From contig JAJYUI010000007.1 in assembly GCA_021792595.1 (NCBI GenBank), positions 1 through 32,390 of the forward strand: a stretch of DNA of 32,390 nt. Reading direction: 5' to 3'. Below, one piece after another: positions 28,057 to 32,390 of the stretch (its first letter is position 1; every line of letters starts with the position of its first letter). A model generated the notes under the pieces. It was not told where the DNA came from, searched no databases, and worked only from the letters and a program-made list of their open reading frames with translations. Both the position numbers and the translations under genes were made by a program. The stretch comes from Thermoplasmata archaeon. Lineage in GTDB: Archaea; Thermoplasmatota; Thermoplasmata; Thermoplasmatales; Thermoplasmataceae.

Positions 28057-29058
28057 TTGAGAACCGGAAGCGAGAAACTCGAGGAAAAGATACTTTCGCT
28101 CTTGAGATCTGCTGGAGGAAGGGGGATTTCCCAAGGTAGCATAGGAATTAAGTTGGGCGTATCCAAGTCGTACCTATCGGATAAGCTTTCTGAAATGGAA
28201 AACAGATCTCTCATTTACAGGGAGAAGGGACCTGGAAGAACAAAGCGGATATGGGAGACCCTGTCTCATCCCGGGATGTCAAGCAAACTCATAAGAATAG
28301 GATTGTTGAGGTCCAGTGAATACATTCCTCTGATGAACACCATGAGAAAAGTTGCCTCAAGAAGGAAGATACGTCTGGTATTCAGGCCTACCGATTCCGC
28401 GAGGGAACTGATGTCATTGTTGAATGAAAAGACCATAGAAGCCGCTTTCGCCCCGCTTTACACTTCCACAATGTCTGCCCTTACGAGTGGTGATCTGAAG
28501 ATAATACACCTCATTGGATCTGGTGGGGGTGCGATATTCCAGAGAAAAGGCTACGACGGGAATGATTGTCTTACCACCGAGATATCATCGATGACAATTA
28601 TGCTGAAAAGTTATATGTCTAGGAACAATTCAAACTTCACTCTGGATTCCTTCACCAACCCATGCAAGGGCCTCAAGGCGTTCGAAGCGGGAAAACATGG
28701 ACGCATATGCATATGGGAGCCATATGCAACCTGTTTGAGAAAATTGGGAACTATGGAGGAGATTGGATCATATAGAGATATTCTAGGGGAACTTCCGTGC
28801 TGTTGCGTGGTAACAACTTTAGACTCCGCGTCACGAGTCTCTCAGTTGATAGATGGAAAATTTGACGGCGAGATTGAGTGGAGTGGATACGAAGAAATAG
28901 ATTTCTGTGGTTGCAGTGGTTCAGTACGGGAGTCCCTGTCAAGCTACAATTTCAATGTAGACAGGTCATTTGTTGCGTTTCTGGAATATATTGGTAGGCT
29001 TGGCATTACTGTATCAGAGAACACTGCCAGTGAAATCTACGCCCCTGCAACCTCGTGA
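28057..29058 (+). CDS. Winged-HTH regulator fused to a type-2 periplasmic-binding-protein-like (NMT1/SsuA-like) domain, Cys-rich
   Basis: N-terminal wHTH (EEKILSLLRSAGGRGISQGSIGIKLGVSKSYLSDKLSEMENRSLIYREKGPGRTKRIW), then a LIRIGLLRSSEYIPLMNTMRKVASRRKIRLVFRPTDSARELMSLLNEKTIEAAFAPLYT PBP2-like fold. TTG start. Confidence 0.65.
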   Translation: MRTGSEKLEEKILSLLRSAGGRGISQGSIGIKLGVSKSYLSDKLSEMENRSLIYREKGPGRTKRIWETLSHPGMSSKLIRIGLLRSSEYIPLMNTMRKVASRRKIRLVFRPTDSARELMSLLNEKTIEAAFAPLYTSTMSALTSGDLKIIHLIGSGGGAIFQRKGYDGNDCLTTEISSMTIMLKSYMSRNNSNFTLDSFTNPCKGLKAFEAGKHGRICIWEPYATCLRKLGTMEEIGSYRDILGELPCCCVVTTLDSASRVSQLIDGKFDGEIEWSGYEEIDFCGCSGSVRESLSSYNFNVDRSFVAFLEYIGRLGITVSENTASEIYAPATS

Positions 29059-30659
29059 AGCAGGTCGAGCCTTATCTCCAAAAGTGAAACAGGATTCTGG
29101 AGCTCAAAAAAACTCAAGAATTCGGGGTGCACTTCACCGATAAAACCGATCTCTTTGCCCCCTACATGTATCGTTCCAGATCTTCCAGGGATCAATCCTT
29201 CTATGTCACTGCTCCTGATCAAAGGTTTCTGATCGACGATCCTCTCCATATACTGGTCAAGCACCTTCTTCGCCGCGCTGAAATCTCCCCTGCTTTCCTC
29301 GACCATTACACAAAGATGAGTCTGTTGCATTTCCTCTATGAAAATGTCCCCGATCTCGAAAATTCTCAAGGGCAGAGACCTCCTTTTATTGATCCTGAGA
29401 AATTCCAGAAGATTTGGAAAAATCCTATCCCTCACGATCGAATTATCCATGCTCTTTGGGTTCAGGATTCTTACTCCGCCAAGATAATTCAAATTCTGAT
29501 AGAACTTTTCAGCAGTGACCACGAATGAGGAAACTTCCTGCAGTTGCAAACCGATCAGAACCGTACGGCAGGTATCCTGGAAATCCTTCATGCTGTCTGG
29601 TTTTCCAAACAGAGGAATGCTGATGGGCTTTGCCTCGATGTTTTCCAGCCCATACGCTTTCACTATGTCCTCGATTACGTCCACTTCCCCCATTACATCA
29701 ATCCTGTACCCAGGAACCCTGACCATAAATGCGCCATGTTCGCTTGATACTTCATACCCCATCCTTACGAGCGATGACATCACTGACGTTGTGGGAATAT
29801 CATGGCCTGTCAGCCTGAAAATGCTGCTCTTCTTTACCTCGACAGTCCTCATGTGGAAATCACGCAGTTGATGCACTTTCATTCCCTCAGCAACTGGGTG
29901 GATCGTGACAGCATAACCCATTGCCTGAAGACATTTGGATATCAGGAAAATTGTTCCTCTCACGGAAATAAAATCAATTCCGGTGAAGTCGATTATGAAG
30001 CAGTCTGTATCTTCCGATATCCTGGACTTGATCCCGTTTATCACCGGCGGCACGGACATGAGATCACCATCTGCATCCCGGATAACAATTGCCTGATTCT
30101 GCGAATTGACAAGAGAGGCGTATTCGACCCCCTTTTCGTGCCCCTTGAAAATATCTTCGATGGTCCCTTCCATTCCATCGTAAGACACCATCCTTGTTTT
30201 CTGCCTATCCTCCACGTCCACTGAAAACGGAATCCGGACATTCCCTAGATCGTGAATCCCTATTGATGCCCGTGACCTGTCCTTTCCAATCGTGTCATGG
30301 AGTTTTTCCTGAAATGAAATCAGGCGTTCCTTCATCCTCCCTATATGTGGGCCTTTAGCCACGACAATTCCGACGTAAGGCCTCAACCTGAATGCCTCTT
30401 CGGTTACCCTCACCAGACTCTTTCCAGAAAACTTGAGATCGCTTTCCTGTGACGGTTTTCCATTGTATTTTTGAATTGAAGATACAAGCAGGTCAATGGA
30501 ACATAAATCCAGCCTGTCTGGGTTGAGTTCTATCTTCAGTTCTGGACCAGATTCATCGACTGAGTACCCGAAGACGCCGGATGCCTCTGAAATTTCACTT
30601 AGAAGGCTGTTTCCCATTTCCTTGAGAAGTTCAGATGTGTTGCCACGTACTACGACCAT
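29037..30659 (-). CDS. pheT: Phenylalanine-tRNA ligase beta subunit
   Basis: Archaeal PheT sequence with LNPDRLDLCSIDLL, RPYVGIVVAKG, ASIGIHDLGNV, VRVPGYRIDVMGEVDVIEDIVKAYGLENI and GFIGEVHPEFLSFFEL. Confidence 0.95.
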   Translation of the reverse strand: MVVVRGNTSELLKEMGNSLLSEISEASGVFGYSVDESGPELKIELNPDRLDLCSIDLLVSSIQKYNGKPSQESDLKFSGKSLVRVTEEAFRLRPYVGIVVAKGPHIGRMKERLISFQEKLHDTIGKDRSRASIGIHDLGNVRIPFSVDVEDRQKTRMVSYDGMEGTIEDIFKGHEKGVEYASLVNSQNQAIVIRDADGDLMSVPPVINGIKSRISEDTDCFIIDFTGIDFISVRGTIFLISKCLQAMGYAVTIHPVAEGMKVHQLRDFHMRTVEVKKSSIFRLTGHDIPTTSVMSSLVRMGYEVSSEHGAFMVRVPGYRIDVMGEVDVIEDIVKAYGLENIEAKPISIPLFGKPDSMKDFQDTCRTVLIGLQLQEVSSFVVTAEKFYQNLNYLGGVRILNPKSMDNSIVRDRIFPNLLEFLRINKRRSLPLRIFEIGDIFIEEMQQTHLCVMVEESRGDFSAAKKVLDQYMERIVDQKPLIRSSDIEGLIPGRSGTIHVGGKEIGFIGEVHPEFLSFFELQNPVSLLEIRLDLLHEVAGA

Positions 30660-30702
30660 TCAAAAGGGAAACCGTATTTCCATTAAGGTTTTATTCCCTA
30701 GT

Positions 30703-31035
30703 TCAGGGCTCACCTGAATCGTCTGATGAAGTCAGTTTTCTGGCTTTCTCCTCTAGCTGTCTTGAAGTGTACTCCCGCAGTACGGCCCTTATAAGATCGT
30801 CGAGCGAGATGGATGACTTGGCTTCCAGGTCATCTGACAGGTTTTCCAGAACCTTCTTTGGTATCATCAAGTCCACCTTCTTTGGTTGTTCCCTGTAATT
30901 TCTTTCGACAAATTCGTCAATCGCTTTCCTGATGATGTCGGAGACACTTTCATAATCGTAACTCTCTACGAGTTTCTCAAGCTTCTTCATTGTCTCGTTC
31001 GAAACCCGTATGGTAATTCTATACGGAACAGGCAT
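30703..31035 (-). CDS. Ribbon-helix-helix (CopG/MetJ-type) transcriptional regulator, apparently with two RHH-like segments
   Basis: PYRITIRVSNETMKKLEKLVESYDYESVSDIIRKAIDEFVERNY is a classical RHH motif. A second KVDLMIPKKVLENLSDDLEAKSSISLDDLIRAVLREYTSRQ segment has a similar layout. Confidence 0.82.
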   Translation of the reverse strand: MPVPYRITIRVSNETMKKLEKLVESYDYESVSDIIRKAIDEFVERNYREQPKKVDLMIPKKVLENLSDDLEAKSSISLDDLIRAVLREYTSRQLEEKARKLTSSDDSGEP

Positions 31036-31068
31036 TATTTCAAATTCTCCCCGCCATTCACTTCATGG

Positions 31069-31112
31069 CAGACTTTTGTCAGACATATACTATAATTTAA
31101 ATAATATACTTT
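31069..31112. promoter_or_regulatory. Direct repeat CAGAC-N6-CAGAC adjacent to AT-rich imperfect palindrome around ATTTAAAT upstream of the RHH gene
   Basis: CAGAC at 31069-31073 and 31080-31084. TATACTATAATTTAAATAATATACTTT follows immediately in the promoter region of ORF 30703..31035. Confidence 0.35.
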
Positions 31113-31159
31113 CTGTATTTTGCAATATCTCGGCTCAACCCTGAAGTCTTATTCTTCCA

Positions 31160-32230
31160 TCATCTCAGGCTGTAAACAGAACCCCTCCATGTGATTTTGT
31201 GCATCCCGCCAGCGACCAGCAGATTCAACAGATAAAAGAAAGGCAAAATGAACGAACCCGGAATTATCATAGGAAACCTGAAAGGTATTCTTTTGAGCGT
31301 TCTCAGGACGTTTAGCAGGTAAGGAATAAGCAGCAAAAGGAAGAGCGGCGTCACCACAAATGAGAGGAATATCGCCATCGAGTAAAGAAGAATCTGGTTG
31401 AAGTAAAGTATGATTCCGTAATACAGTACTTTGCTTCCTGATGAGATCGACAGAGCGGTCTGCCTGTTTGACCACTCAAAAAAGGTTGCAAAGTCGTCGT
31501 CTGAATGGATCACTGCTCTTGCCTCGGGAGAATAATAGATTTGCAGGCCGGAAGCAAGGCATGCCTTTGTTAGGAAAATATCATCGGATATCTGGTTTCC
31601 AAATTCCAATTCCTTCCCGGAGAGAATTGATCGCCTGAATGCCAATGAACCGCCCCATGCAAATCTCGTAAGCTTACTCTCCATCATCCCTATCCCAATA
31701 GTCCCCCAAAGCGCCTTGAACCTAGACCAGAACCCCCCCACGGGTTCAAACAGCGGAAATGTGGTGGAAATGCCATACTTAAGGCTCATCAGTGGCTGAA
31801 CAAGTCTTTCAAGCCAGTCTTTCTCCACTGTAATGTCTGAATCTGCGATTACGATCACTTGCTCGGTGCTTTCAAGGAGTGCAGAATAGACAGCCCTAAC
31901 CTTTCCGCTTCCCCTAAGGTCTCCTGCTTCGGAAACAATGTATTCCAGTCCAACTTTCCTGAGAATTTCGCAGCTTGGATCATCCTCGGAGTCAACCACA
32001 GCAATTACGCTGTAATCCCGATATGACTGACGCATGATTGACTTGAGGTTCTCCTCAAGTGTAAGATCAACGCCCTTGCACGGCACTATCACCCTAATCT
32101 TGAAATCCGGCGCCTGGAATGATTCTGGTTTCCACCTGGGAACCTGCAAGGCACTGAAAAAAAGAAGAAGCAGAAACAGGTATGAAATGAAAATATAGAA
32201 TAGAATTTGAAGAACCAGGTCGCTGCTCAT
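31160..32230 (-). CDS. Membrane-associated family 2/21-like glycosyltransferase
   Basis: N-terminal TM; IRVIVPCKGVDLTLEENLKSIMRQSYRDYSVIAVVDS, ADSDITVEKDWLERLV, SDDIFLTKACLASG, EWSNRQTALS; C-terminal TM segments. Confidence 0.88.
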   Translation of the reverse strand: MSSDLVLQILFYIFISYLFLLLLFFSALQVPRWKPESFQAPDFKIRVIVPCKGVDLTLEENLKSIMRQSYRDYSVIAVVDSEDDPSCEILRKVGLEYIVSEAGDLRGSGKVRAVYSALLESTEQVIVIADSDITVEKDWLERLVQPLMSLKYGISTTFPLFEPVGGFWSRFKALWGTIGIGMMESKLTRFAWGGSLAFRRSILSGKELEFGNQISDDIFLTKACLASGLQIYYSPEARAVIHSDDDFATFFEWSNRQTALSISSGSKVLYYGIILYFNQILLYSMAIFLSFVVTPLFLLLLIPYLLNVLRTLKRIPFRFPMIIPGSFILPFFYLLNLLVAGGMHKITWRGSVYSLR

Positions 32231-32390
32231 ACAAGCGTTACGTCTTCTGTGTCAATCTGGGAAATTCCCGGAATGGCCCTTATTATATCCTCGACCTTTC
32301 CGATCTGGCCCTCTTCATCCTTCATGATGGTTTCAAGCCGGATAGACTTGAGACCGAAGGCAATTTCCTCAATTGCCAACCTGTTGAAGA
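32227..32390 (-). CDS. ef1b: Translation elongation factor 1-beta (aEF1B), 3' part, truncated by window edge
   Basis: Reverse-strand frame reads FNRLAIEEIAFGLKSIRLETIMKDEEGQIGKVEDIIRAIPGISQIDTEDVTLV*. The FGLK motif and C-terminal beta-alpha-beta pattern match archaeal EF-1 beta. ATGA overlap with the GT2 start. Confidence 0.8.
   Translation of the reverse strand, partial: FNRLAIEEIAFGLKSIRLETIMKDEEGQIGKVEDIIRAIPGISQIDTEDVTLV

Noticed and set aside
29802-30224. 140-aa plus-strand ORF in pheT
   Set aside because: Antisense to a clear PheT coding sequence.
30697-30709. CCCTAGTTCAGGG hairpin as a terminator of the RHH gene
   Set aside because: Only a 4-bp stem and overlapping the coding end; archaeal terminators are usually T-runs rather than such hairpins.
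1-32390. CRISPR arrays, tRNA/rRNA genes, insertion sequences
   Set aside because: No regularly spaced direct repeats, no recognisable tRNA T-arm outside coding sequence, and no transposase-like ORFs were seen by eye.

Overview
This window reads as an archaeal chromosome segment. The gene content (uS15-GAN/RecJ-like, archaeal PheT, aEF1B, AglB/STT3, TrmB-type regulator, TATA boxes about 26 nt before starts) and protein style suggest an acidophilic Thermoplasmatales-like organism; this is inference and I ran no search. The left ~15.5 kb is a maltodextrin/starch island: GH31 alpha-glucosidase, MalK-type ATPase, two MalG/MalF-type permeases, a sugar-binding protein, a GH13 neopullulanase-like enzyme, a 1.66-kaa membrane-anchored secreted GH57 protein, and a TrmB-family regulator. 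The right part is mostly housekeeping: CbiA, uS15, RecJ-like/GAN, an RNase H/RuvC-like hypothetical, an ABM monooxygenase, PheT, a tandem RHH regulator, GT2 and the 3' end of aEF1B. It also holds a 2102-aa STT3/AglB oligosaccharyltransferase translationally coupled to a small CARDB-like membrane protein, and a divergent pair of NitT/TauT-derived orphan proteins. The strongest points for a second look are: (1) the TrmB gene is split by a single in-frame TAA with an intact coding frame on both sides; (2) the giant C-terminal ectodomain of AglB and its ATGA-coupled partner; (3) a Cys-rich wHTH plus periplasmic-binding-protein-like fusion divergent from a stand-alone AAA_assoc_C-like protein; (4) CbiA, whose P-loop lies upstream of any canonical start codon; (5) candidate TrmB operators (TACT...AGTA palindromes) upstream of the glycosidase genes. 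I saw no CRISPR array, tRNA, rRNA or IS element.
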